Source: Taibaiella sp. (GTDB lineage Bacteria > Bacteroidota > Bacteroidia > Chitinophagales > Chitinophagaceae). From it: a DNA stretch of 64,000 nucleotides. A program made the position numbers and the translations under genes. A model generated the notes under the pieces. That model made no database searches. It was not told the DNA's origin and saw nothing but the letters and a program-made list of their open reading frames with translations. Of the stretch, positions 9,284 to 16,925 are shown piece after piece (position 1 is the stretch's first letter; each line of letters begins with the position of its first letter). The stretch covers positions 372,001 to 436,000 of the forward strand of contig JAEUVV010000006.1 of the NCBI GenBank assembly GCA_016786705.1, in the 5' to 3' direction.

Positions 9284-9928
9284 ATGATGAAACTGAAATT
9301 AATAAGCGCAGCGCTGCTTTCCCTGGTTGTTTTAGCTGCCTGTGGCGATAAAGGAAAAAAATCAACGAAAACTAATACGACAACACAAAGTACTGAGGCA
9401 AAAGGAGAAAACTCCGGGTTAAAACTGGCCTTTGTAAATGCCGATACCCTGAATAAATATTACCTGTACTTAAAGGACCAGGAAGCCGCTTTTAAGAAAA
9501 AACAGGATGCTTATGAAGGGGAAATGGCCAATAAAGAAAAAGCGTTACAAAACGAATTTGCCGCTTTCCAGAAAAAGATCCAGGCCGGTACTATGACCCA
9601 GACCGAGGGTGAAGCAACGGAAAAACGCCTGGGCCAGCAACAACAGGCCCTGGAAAAACGCCACCAGACCATCTCTGCCGAGATCGCTAAAGAACAAATG
9701 GCCATCCAGGATGAATTTCAAAAGAAACTGGACGAGTTTTTAGCCAAGTTCAATGAAGAAAGAAAATATGATTTCATCTTCACTTACCTGAAAAGCGGCG
9801 GCCCGATCTTGTATGCCAACAAGGCTTATGATATCACCCAGGAAGTACTGGACGCCATGAATGAAGATTACAAAAACGGTGGCAGCAAAAAAGATGCCCC
9901 TGCGGCCGCAGATACTACTAAGAAATAA
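9284..9928 (+). CDS. OmpH/Skp-family periplasmic chaperone, lipoprotein
   Basis: 214 residues. The N-terminus is a lipoprotein signal with lipobox LAAC (Cys20), unlike classical soluble Skp. The mature part matches the OmpH family: a short beta-strand segment (LKLAFVNADTLNKYYLYLKD), long charged coiled-coil arms (about residues 65-150) and a closing segment (YDFIFTYLKSGGPILYANKAYDITQEVLDAMN). Skp-like proteins hold unfolded outer-membrane proteins in the periplasm. Lipid anchoring here is inferred from the lipobox. ATGs at 9284 and 9287 are both possible. It has its own promoter and terminator. Confidence 0.85.
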   Translation: MMKLKLISAALLSLVVLAACGDKGKKSTKTNTTTQSTEAKGENSGLKLAFVNADTLNKYYLYLKDQEAAFKKKQDAYEGEMANKEKALQNEFAAFQKKIQAGTMTQTEGEATEKRLGQQQQALEKRHQTISAEIAKEQMAIQDEFQKKLDEFLAKFNEERKYDFIFTYLKSGGPILYANKAYDITQEVLDAMNEDYKNGGSKKDAPAAADTTKK

Positions 9929-9945
9929 TCCTTATATAATTTTAC

Positions 9946-9976
9946 AAAGCCAGACCTTATTTTTGTCTGGCTTTTT
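9946..9976 (+). terminator. intrinsic terminator after ompH-like gene
   Basis: Perfect 10-bp stem (AAAGCCAGAC at 9946-9955, GTCTGGCTTT at 9965-9974) with a T-rich end. The loop and the first stem base contain TATTTTTG (9958-9965), an exact -7 promoter element for the next gene. Confidence 0.85.
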
Positions 9977-9982
9977 GCTTTT

Positions 9983-10609
9983 ATGATCCAAAATATCAAA
10001 CATATTATTTTAGACCTGGGTGGGGTGCTGCTGGATATTGATTACCAGCGTACAGAAGCCGCTTTTGTACAATTGGGTATGAAGGATTTTGCGCAGCACT
10101 ATACCCAGGCGGCGCAAAGTGACTTTTTTTCTGATTTTGAAACCGGGAAGCTAGACGAGCAGCAATTCATAAACGGTATCAGCGAATGGATACCCGGCCC
10201 GGTACAGGCGGAGGACATCATCTCGGCCTGGAACGCGATGCTGCTGGACTTTCCTTTAAGAAGATTACAGATCCTGCAACAATTGCAATTGCATTATGAC
10301 ATCGTGCTGCTGAGCAATACAAACAGTATCCATGAACGCGCTTTCAATCAATTGCTGCGGGAGCGCTGGGGGTTCAACAGCCTTGCTGTCTTTGTAGATA
10401 AGATTTTTTACAGCCACCATATCGGTATGCGTAAGCCGGATGTGGCCACATTTGAATATGTGCTGAACTATACCGGCTTTAACCCGGCCTATACTTTATT
10501 CGTGGACGATAGCCCGCAACACATAGCCGGGGCGCAGAGCGCCGGTATACAAACGGTCTGGCTGGAAAAAGGCATGACGATAGAAGAACATATTTTCCTG
10601 AATAAATAA
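9983..10609 (+). CDS. HAD superfamily hydrolase, subfamily IA (YihX-like)
   Basis: 208 residues. HAD motif I is ILDLGGVLLDID with nucleophile Asp11, in the DLGG-V-L-D form typical of YihX-like phosphatases. Motif II is LLSNTN, motif III the Lys in GMRKPD and motif IV FVDDS. A helical cap lies between motifs I and II. These enzymes dephosphorylate small phosphorylated metabolites such as sugar phosphates; the substrate here cannot be told. The ATG is only six bases after the terminator of the preceding gene, so it must rely on read-through or the nested promoter. Convergent with the DUF1801 gene. Confidence 0.86.
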   Translation: MIQNIKHIILDLGGVLLDIDYQRTEAAFVQLGMKDFAQHYTQAAQSDFFSDFETGKLDEQQFINGISEWIPGPVQAEDIISAWNAMLLDFPLRRLQILQQLQLHYDIVLLSNTNSIHERAFNQLLRERWGFNSLAVFVDKIFYSHHIGMRKPDVATFEYVLNYTGFNPAYTLFVDDSPQHIAGAQSAGIQTVWLEKGMTIEEHIFLNK

Positions 10610-10626
10610 CTTTATTCAGAAAAAAA

Positions 10627-11001
10627 CTATTTGCGCTTTACCGGTATCACACCGTTTTTATAAAAACTTAATGCTTTCTGTAGGAGTTGCGTTATGGGCA
10701 GGATAGGCAAATCTTTATGCATATCCAGCAGAAATATCTTCATTCTTGAACGTTTTTCCTGCACCAGGAAAGGTTCTTCAAAAAGACGGCCTTCTACGAA
10801 ACCTATATAAGGTTGCCTGTATTTTTTATGAAACCACAGGTAACAGAACATCTTTCCTTTATAACAGAAAAAAGGCATCCCGTATTTAAGTTCATTCGTG
10901 ATCTCCTTATCCTGGCTAAGTATAAGCCTTCTCATTGCAAGCATCAGTGAGCGCAAAGGATCCTCCTGTTGTTCATAAAAATTTTCAAGTGGCGCTAACA
11001 T
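10627..11001 (-). CDS. DUF1801 domain-containing protein
   Basis: 124 residues. The sequence resembles the DUF1801/YdhG-like family (LMLAMRRLILSQDKEITNELKYGMPFFCYKGKMFCYLWF), a small alpha/beta domain of unknown biochemical role. Its start codon overlaps the stop of the upstream GyrI-like gene by one base (TAATG), so translation is coupled. The two could act in one small-molecule binding function, but that is inference. No signal peptide or membrane segment. Confidence 0.82.
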   Translation of the reverse strand: MLAPLENFYEQQEDPLRSLMLAMRRLILSQDKEITNELKYGMPFFCYKGKMFCYLWFHKKYRQPYIGFVEGRLFEEPFLVQEKRSRMKIFLLDMHKDLPILPITQLLQKALSFYKNGVIPVKRK

Positions 11002-11456
11002 TACTGCAAAGCTATAAAAATAGGCACAACAAGCGATTCTTTATTTCCATTGAGTTCATAAACCTCGAAATCGGCGGTATAAGCCCGTTCCAGGTCAGCT
11101 TGCCAGATCTCTGTCCATTTTTGAAACACAAAACTGTCCTCCATTTTACCTTTTGCTTCGAAGCAGGTATAATTTCCGGCCGCTATCTTTATTCCCTGCA
11201 TACCTTCCGGGGTGTCTGCCAATGAACTTACCTTACAGCCTAATAAGGTAGTGTAGTCCCCGGTATAATCACTCTCGTAGCCGGTGTAGACACAATAAAG
11301 CGCCTCACTTATTTTATGCGGGATCTTATCGCTTATTCGTTCAGCAAGGAATCTTTGCCACAAGGCCGGTATATCTTTTGCCGCCGCACCGCTGCTATTG
11401 TTTGTTCTTACTGTAATGCCGATCAGATTGAAACTTTCTATTTGCTCCTGGTACAT
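11001..11456 (-). CDS. GyrI-like / AraC effector-binding domain protein
   Basis: 151 residues consisting of a single GyrI-like (SOUL-type, BmrR/AraC C-terminal) small-molecule-binding domain. Typical pieces are FNLIGITVRTNN at the start, IPALWQRFL and the late IPAGNYTCFEA-like segment (IKIAAGNYTCFEAKG). There is no DNA-binding domain attached, so it is a stand-alone effector-binding protein. First gene of a two-gene operon with the DUF1801 gene (one-base overlap). Ligand unknown. Confidence 0.82.
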   Translation of the reverse strand: MYQEQIESFNLIGITVRTNNSSGAAAKDIPALWQRFLAERISDKIPHKISEALYCVYTGYESDYTGDYTTLLGCKVSSLADTPEGMQGIKIAAGNYTCFEAKGKMEDSFVFQKWTEIWQADLERAYTADFEVYELNGNKESLVVPIFIALQ

Positions 11457-11475
11457 ATCTTTTAGATTTATTAAG

Positions 11476-11483
11476 CAAATTTA
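11476..11483 (-). promoter_or_regulatory. -7 promoter element for GyrI-like/DUF1801 operon
   Basis: Minus strand reads TAAATTTG, an exact TAnnTTTG match, 20 bases upstream of the ATG at 11456. Confidence 0.55.
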
Positions 11484-11737
11484 GCTGGTCGTCGGACAAC
11501 GGTTTGTCAGTAATGAAATGTATTCATTTTACAGGTATTTATGGAATTGCAGGCACCGGGAATAGCCTAATACCCTTAATACCTTCTTCATCACCTCCGA
11601 CCGGAAATGACGCAACACTTCAAAATACCGGACTTCAAAGGCTTTACAGCTTTAAGCGGACTTCGTAATAACGACGGGAAAGGTGCTCAAAAAAAGGCCA
11701 AAATCTTGTCACGTTAAGCTCACAAAGTGGAGCATAA

Positions 11738-11785
11738 GGACCTAAGCCGGAAATCAATTGCCAACATGATTTCCGGCTTAGGTCC
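11738..11785. repeat. 19-bp perfect inverted repeat
   Basis: Arms 11738-11756 and 11767-11785 are exact reverse complements with a 10-base loop. The arms are GC-richer than the surroundings and lack a T run, so it is not an ordinary terminator. It may be a REP-like extragenic element or a small mobile-element remnant. Confidence 0.7.
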
Positions 11786-12042
11786 GCTACTGAGCACTAC
11801 TGCAAACCCCATCGCCAGCCTTGCAAAGCCCGGCACATGAGCAATAATAATTTTTAAGGTATTGACGGCTATCCTGTTATATCCTTAGATAAACTCAGGA
11901 TGACAAATTTGGTTCCCTTTAAAAGCGCCCTCTTTTCCACAACTACCATGTCGACCGTGCGACAGTATATTGTGGAGACACTTCTTTAAATATTCATGAT
12001 ATTTCCCGACTCCAGTACATCGCGCCCGGGAAGACGAATTAG

Positions 12043-12065
12043 TGTTATCCTGAGCTTGTGGAAGC
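12043..12065 (+). repeat. degenerate TATCCTGAGCTTGT-type dispersed repeat
   Basis: The segment resembles the TGTCATCCTGAGC-(N)-GAAG intergenic repeat that I recall from several Bacteroidota genomes. An inverted partial copy (ACTCAGGATGACA) sits at 11893-11905. Confidence 0.4.
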
Positions 12066-12092
12066 GCTGACCATTAGCCGCAATACTAAAAC

Positions 12093-13025
12093 TTACATTT
12101 GTACTGGTTGTTCCTTTGCAACTAAGGCTTCGCGTTGCTTTTGCTTTTCCAGGATCTCGCTTAAATATGGTTGCAGCATATCATTGAGCATCTCCTGGGT
12201 AATCGTCATCGCCTTTGGATCTTCAACCAGCGCAAACCAAGGTCTCGGCTTACCAAAAGGGTATTCGCTATATAAAAGTACCGGCGTACCATTCGCCACC
12301 ACCTGGTCGTTTTGCATGATCCATTGCTCTGCCCAGTGATACAGGAAATAGGCATCTGATCTTTGCAAACGCATGCAGCTGTGCGATGCAGGATAGCCCG
12401 GTAAAGCATATTGATGGAAACCTATGCCCCCAAAATTGCTCACATTAAAATTCCAGTTAAGGATCCAGCTGCTGTTCACTGTACTTACGCTACGCTTGGC
12501 TTTCCAGTTACAGTAATATAGCTTCGGTGGAGTAGGGTTGGCCTTTGTACCGGTATTCGTTTGCCCCTGGATCACCAGCTTGCCATATTCATAAGCAGCA
12601 AATGCCTGGTGCAGGTTGGAAAAAATAAGCATCTTTTTCACCGGCTTTAAGGCTTCAGCCGTTTCCGGGAAAGGCATATAAGCGTTTAAAGGCAGGTCAT
12701 ACCGGTCCGGGACCATAATACTGTCCAGTCTTTTAATCGTGGACGAATCTACCCGGTTGATCGCGATCAGTAAGTCTAAGTGTTTGGCCCCTTCAAAAGA
12801 ATCTTTCTGGTTTTGCCAGTCTTTCTTTTTTATAAAGCTGTATTTTATATCGGCTTGTTTTTGCTCAGGTACCGGTTCTTTCTTTTCGGGAACCGTATCT
12901 TTCTGGTTGCTCTCCGTAGCCTGGCTTTTATGCTCTGTATTCCGATCAGGCTGCTTATTGTTACAGGCAGTAGCCATGCATAAAAGGCCTAAAGCTATAG
13001 TTCCGCTAAACAATCTTCTTATCAT
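12093..13025 (-). CDS. L,D-transpeptidase (YkuD family) lipoprotein
   Basis: 310 residues. Lipoprotein signal with lipobox ATAC (Cys21), then a low-complexity Lys/Glu/Gln linker to about residue 60, then the YkuD catalytic domain. The catalytic block is GFHQYALPGYPASHSCMRL with His204, His215 and nucleophile Cys217. The usual S-H-G-C is S-H-S-C here. Such enzymes form 3-3 peptidoglycan cross-links or attach proteins to the wall, in the periplasm. A C-terminal helical tail follows. The leader has an AAGGAG sequence just before the ATG, unusual in this phylum. Confidence 0.88.
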   Translation of the reverse strand: MIRRLFSGTIALGLLCMATACNNKQPDRNTEHKSQATESNQKDTVPEKKEPVPEQKQADIKYSFIKKKDWQNQKDSFEGAKHLDLLIAINRVDSSTIKRLDSIMVPDRYDLPLNAYMPFPETAEALKPVKKMLIFSNLHQAFAAYEYGKLVIQGQTNTGTKANPTPPKLYYCNWKAKRSVSTVNSSWILNWNFNVSNFGGIGFHQYALPGYPASHSCMRLQRSDAYFLYHWAEQWIMQNDQVVANGTPVLLYSEYPFGKPRPWFALVEDPKAMTITQEMLNDMLQPYLSEILEKQKQREALVAKEQPVQM

Positions 13026-13047
13026 ATGCTCCTTTTAGGTATAAAAT

Positions 13048-13055
13048 CAAATATA
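13048..13055 (-). promoter_or_regulatory. -7 promoter element for L,D-transpeptidase gene
   Basis: Minus strand reads TATATTTG, an exact TAnnTTTG match, 23 bases upstream of the ATG. Confidence 0.55.
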
Positions 13056-13136
13056 AGTCTTATTCAAAATTTTGGTTTTTAATTAATCATAAATATAAAT
13101 AATAAAAAACTAAAAATTTAGATCAATAATTAACAA

Positions 13137-14186
13137 ATGAATTTTATTTTTAAATTCAATATATCTACTAATATGAATGCCGGTAAACGCTACAACCCTT
13201 TAGAATTCGCTATCTGGACCCGCAGAACAATCCTGTTTTGTTTCCTAATCAGTACCATTCCCGTTTTAGTCTTCTTTTTTCTGAAATGGGGATTTCTCAG
13301 CATCCCCTGGCAACCGATTGCTGTTTTGGGTACCGCTGTAGCCTTTATTGTCGGCTTTAAAAATAATGCTAGTTATAATCGCTTATGGGAGGCACGCCAG
13401 ATCTATGGCGGCATCATCAATGACAGCAGGAGCTTTGCCGTAAAGGCCCGCGACTTTTTGCAAGACCATGAAACGCCTGCAGTCATCCATAAAATATTTG
13501 ATCGCCATTTTGCCTGGCTGACTTTTTTAAGGTACCAGCTTCGCGAGCCCAGAGTATGGGAAACCTTAAGTGGCAAACAATCACAGGAATATATGGAGGG
13601 AAGATACAAAGTGCCGGAGTGGACGGAAAAACTGGAAGACTCTGTCGCTCCCTATTTAAGCAAAACAGAATTGGACCAACTGTTGTCTAAAAAGAACAGG
13701 GCCTCCCAGGTTTTGGCAGTACAGTCGGCACACCTCAATGAGCTGTGTAAAGCCGGTGCCATTACTGAATTACAGCAATTACAATTACAGCAAAGTATCA
13801 GCAGTTTTTATGACCAGCAAGGTAAAGCAGAACGCATCAAAAATTTTCCTTACCCGCGGCACTTCTCATCGATCACTACTTACCTGTTACATATTTTCGT
13901 ATACCTGTTACCTTTTGGTCTGCTTAAAGAATGTGCCGCAATCGGTGCAGGTACTGCTTTAGAAGGTTACTCGGTTTTCCTGCTGATCCCTTTAACCACC
14001 CTGATAGCCTGGGTATTTATTACTTTAGACGCGGTCGGCGAAAACTCTTTGAACCCTTTTGAAGGTGGTGCCAATGACGTTCCCATCACACAGATCAGCA
14101 AAATGATAGAAACCGACCTGAAAGAAATGCTGGACCGTAAGGACCTTCCCGAGCCTATCGTCCCGGTAAACAATATCCTGATGTGA
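13137..14186 (+). CDS. bestrophin family ion channel
   Basis: 349 residues, slightly longer than typical bacterial bestrophins (~300). Family hallmarks are YNPLEFAIWTRRTILFC, the second helix block with FIVGFKNNASYNRLWEARQIYGGIINDSR, and the distal membrane block ending in DAVGENSLNPFEGGANDVP. Bacterial bestrophins form pentameric channels, cation- or anion-selective, in the cytoplasmic membrane. A second ATG 12 codons in (13173, MNAGKRYN) is a credible alternative start, since the conserved part begins there. Divergent from the L,D-transpeptidase gene and convergent with the DUF5686 gene (15-base gap). Confidence 0.9.
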   Translation: MNFIFKFNISTNMNAGKRYNPLEFAIWTRRTILFCFLISTIPVLVFFFLKWGFLSIPWQPIAVLGTAVAFIVGFKNNASYNRLWEARQIYGGIINDSRSFAVKARDFLQDHETPAVIHKIFDRHFAWLTFLRYQLREPRVWETLSGKQSQEYMEGRYKVPEWTEKLEDSVAPYLSKTELDQLLSKKNRASQVLAVQSAHLNELCKAGAITELQQLQLQQSISSFYDQQGKAERIKNFPYPRHFSSITTYLLHIFVYLLPFGLLKECAAIGAGTALEGYSVFLLIPLTTLIAWVFITLDAVGENSLNPFEGGANDVPITQISKMIETDLKEMLDRKDLPEPIVPVNNILM

Positions 14187-14201
14187 TCCATTATTGCTAC
14201 A

Positions 14202-16730
14202 TTACATAGCCAGCATACTCATCGGCATACTGACGCCCAGGCGGAAGCCATGCCGCCAATCCTTATTCAGCGAGCCTTTACCGGCATAGTAGTCGAAGCG
14301 GAAAAATTTGAAAAACTTAAAGCCTATATTTTCCAGGCCTATTCCATATTCTGCATAGTACATATCCGGGTTGGTATAAAAGGCATTGCCGGAAAGTACC
14401 AGGTGCCAGTTTAGTTTTTTGAATCCCGGGATCTTATTGGTCAGGAACCCGTTAAGATGCCATTCCGCGTTGACTTGAGTGTATAATTCAGGTATATGGC
14501 TGTAAGAAAAATAAGGCGCCGTCTGGAAACTTTTCAGGTAGGGTGCCGCCAGGGCGACTTCATTACTGAATAAATGAAACATATCCGGGTTGCCTACATA
14601 ATTTTTATTTAAAAACCCGCCGCCGCTTAAACGATAACGAAGTATACCCTGTAGCTTCATAGATACATCGTCTGTAATACTCAGCTGCCAGCGGTCAAAA
14701 TCAGATTTGCTGTCTAAAAGGCCACTGATACCTTTGGTATAATTAAGCTCTAAAACGGGCGCGTTGCTGGCAATACCTGATTTATAACCGGGGTACTGTA
14801 TAAATTTCCAACCCGGCTGGTATTTTATACCCAGGTCCAGGATAAAGGCTCTATGGTTTTCAAAAGGCGGTAACTCTGCCGGGTTGTTAGGCGTATAATG
14901 ATCTTTCGCTTTTTTACTGAAACTAAAATCCGTACTGTTTTCCATACTTTGGCGATCTTCAAAATTAGCATTGAAAGCCCAGGAGAAGCCGTTGCCCAGG
15001 TTATGGTTAAATCCAAGCTGCAGCTTGGTCGCCTGGTATAATTTCATAAAATTGTAACCGGCAAATAAACTGGTATAAGTATTCAGCAATGGGATAACCG
15101 GGTCCGGCATATTGATCTGTGCCACATCCCGGCCCGCGATGCCCCAAACCTGGTAAGATTTTCCCTTGAACCCTGAATCTACGTTCTGGTAATTCCAGCG
15201 CAGGGACGATTGGAATTGCTTATTGGCAAAGCCGTAATGATTTTTCCAGGTAATATTTAAGCTGTCACCGCCACTCAGGCCATGCTTCCAGTAAGGGTTT
15301 AAGCCTAAAACCAGGCCCTCTACCGTATTAAACCCTATGGTGCCCATCAGGCTTTCAATACCAAGCTGGTTGTTCTTTTTTTTGTAATAAGGACCTGTGA
15401 GCAGTATACTGACAGGGTCATATACTTTTTGAGCGCTGTTATACTGGGAGTCTGTTTTTCTCACCGTCTCTTTATAAGTACTGTCTTTAAAACTATAATC
15501 TTTGATCTCTTCACTGGAGAGCGTAATCGGCCTGTTGTCTTCCAGGTAAGTATTTGCCGGGGATAAAGCATTACTGTCGTAGACAGATAGGAGCTTTGTT
15601 TTAAATACCTGCTCGTCTATCGGCTGATTGATCTTTGCATTGGTATAACTGGTAAGAAAATCGCCGGCAATACCGAAGCCAAATATATTGATCACCGGGT
15701 ATAGCACCTGCTGCTGTATGGTCCAGTTACCACCCTCTGCCTTCCTGTATTGCTGCCGCAGTATCAGTGTATCCACATTTTCTATTTGCGCACGCTTGTC
15801 CAGGATCAGCTCCAGTTGCTTGAATGCCCAATCTTCATCTGCCACGTAAAGCGTACCGCGGAAAGTAGGTTCCATAGTCCGCTTAGGCCAGAATTCTATT
15901 TTGTTGATAAACTGGCCATCTTCCAGGTAAGCTCCTTTAAAGGCGAATTTATAATACTGGAAAGCATTGGTATGCGCAGGTGAGATAAATCCGCGGGGAT
16001 TGATGCCGCTCATAAGGGTTACATTATTTTCATAAACATCTATAATAGCCGGCATAGTGGCAAAACCCAGGCCACGTGGATCACCACTGGTTTTTACAGC
16101 ATTCACTTTGTTGAATTCTTTATTGGGCGCTTTATAGTAGTACTTGGTAAACTGCTCCAAAAAATAAATGATACCGTTATTGTTGGTGTCCAGGTTCAGT
16201 GTTTTCCGTAGCTCCTGCAGACCCTCTTCATCAATCTCCTGGCCGAATAATTTGGTAGGGATATTTTTGAGGTAAAGCTTTCCTTTTAAATAGATATCCG
16301 TTTCAAAGGTTTTTAACTTTTTAGAATTTTTGGATTTATTGGCGATCACGTTTCTCATGATCTGGTAAGCGGGATCTTCGGCATTTGCCTTGACCACCAC
16401 CGTGCTCAGCGATTCATACTCAAGGTCCAGTACGAAATCCAGCTTTTGCTCTTTCCCATTAATATTGACCGTTTTGGATACCGTCTTGTAGCCCATTAAA
16501 GAAGCGGTTATGGTCGCAGGCCCTTCCGGCAATTCTAAAAAATAACTACCATCAGCACTGGCTGATGTCCCGGTATTAGTTCCCTTAACAGAAATTACCG
16601 CATAGGGCAGGATAACTCCTTCATCATCTTTAATGATACCACTCAGCCGTGTGGCGTGAAGTAAATTAACAGAGCACAGTAAAGTAAACAGAAACAGCCA
16701 TACGGCTTTCGCTAACGGGGGTCTGAACAT
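14202..16730 (-). CDS. DUF5686 outer-membrane protein with carboxypeptidase-regulatory-like domain
   Basis: 842 residues from the ATG at 16730. The frame extends to 16802, but the signal peptide (FRPPLAKAVWLFLFTLLCSV) starts at 16730. After cleavage comes a CarboxypepD_reg-like domain (LSGIIKDDEGVILPYAVISV ... LMGYKTVSKTV). A DUF5686 region follows (DPAYQIMRNVIANKSKNSKK; WPKRTMEPTFRGTLYVADEDWAFKQLEL), then a long aromatic, beta-strand-rich half consistent with an outer-membrane barrel. The family is Bacteroidota-typical and uncharacterised. The -7 candidate TATCTTTA lies upstream. Monocistronic. Confidence 0.88.
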   Translation of the reverse strand: MFRPPLAKAVWLFLFTLLCSVNLLHATRLSGIIKDDEGVILPYAVISVKGTNTGTSASADGSYFLELPEGPATITASLMGYKTVSKTVNINGKEQKLDFVLDLEYESLSTVVVKANAEDPAYQIMRNVIANKSKNSKKLKTFETDIYLKGKLYLKNIPTKLFGQEIDEEGLQELRKTLNLDTNNNGIIYFLEQFTKYYYKAPNKEFNKVNAVKTSGDPRGLGFATMPAIIDVYENNVTLMSGINPRGFISPAHTNAFQYYKFAFKGAYLEDGQFINKIEFWPKRTMEPTFRGTLYVADEDWAFKQLELILDKRAQIENVDTLILRQQYRKAEGGNWTIQQQVLYPVINIFGFGIAGDFLTSYTNAKINQPIDEQVFKTKLLSVYDSNALSPANTYLEDNRPITLSSEEIKDYSFKDSTYKETVRKTDSQYNSAQKVYDPVSILLTGPYYKKKNNQLGIESLMGTIGFNTVEGLVLGLNPYWKHGLSGGDSLNITWKNHYGFANKQFQSSLRWNYQNVDSGFKGKSYQVWGIAGRDVAQINMPDPVIPLLNTYTSLFAGYNFMKLYQATKLQLGFNHNLGNGFSWAFNANFEDRQSMENSTDFSFSKKAKDHYTPNNPAELPPFENHRAFILDLGIKYQPGWKFIQYPGYKSGIASNAPVLELNYTKGISGLLDSKSDFDRWQLSITDDVSMKLQGILRYRLSGGGFLNKNYVGNPDMFHLFSNEVALAAPYLKSFQTAPYFSYSHIPELYTQVNAEWHLNGFLTNKIPGFKKLNWHLVLSGNAFYTNPDMYYAEYGIGLENIGFKFFKFFRFDYYAGKGSLNKDWRHGFRLGVSMPMSMLAM

Positions 16731-16881
16731 AATAATCGTTAAGGGTTTATATCTATCCGGTTTAAAGATAGTGGTTTCAAAAATAAACATTTCTCCATCC
16801 AACCGCTGGTACCGGATATTTATGTCTTAATAAATGCCCTAAATATTAAAAGGTTGCTTTATGGAATCAAGAAATTGATTG

Positions 16882-16889
16882 TACTTTTG
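16882..16889 (+). promoter_or_regulatory. -7 promoter element for purB
   Basis: TACTTTTG, an exact TAnnTTTG match, lies 36 bases before the ATG at 16926. This rules out the in-frame TTG at 16854, which would be upstream of the transcript. Confidence 0.65.
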
Positions 16890-16925
16890 CCCCGAACTTT
16901 TTCATTCAATCATAAAGCAACCTTT

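Larger units (their letters stand above)
11484..12092. other. 609-base gene-free gap with inverted repeats
   Basis: No reading frame looks real. It holds a long perfect hairpin (11738-11785), an outer inverted heptamer pair GTGCTCA at 11683-11689 and TGAGCAC at 11791-11797, and two degenerate copies of a TGTCATCCTGAG-type repeat in opposite orientation (11893-11905 and 12043-12065). Confidence 0.6.

Noticed and set aside
10598..10619. Hairpin over the HAD stop codon
   Set aside because: It is followed by A rather than T on the plus strand, so a terminator role is not supported.
16731..16802. N-terminal extension of the DUF5686 protein
   Set aside because: The signal peptide begins at the ATG at 16730; extra residues would block export.
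16854..16925. N-terminal extension of PurB from a TTG
   Set aside because: The -7 promoter element is inside this stretch, and the conserved PurB N-terminus starts at 16926.
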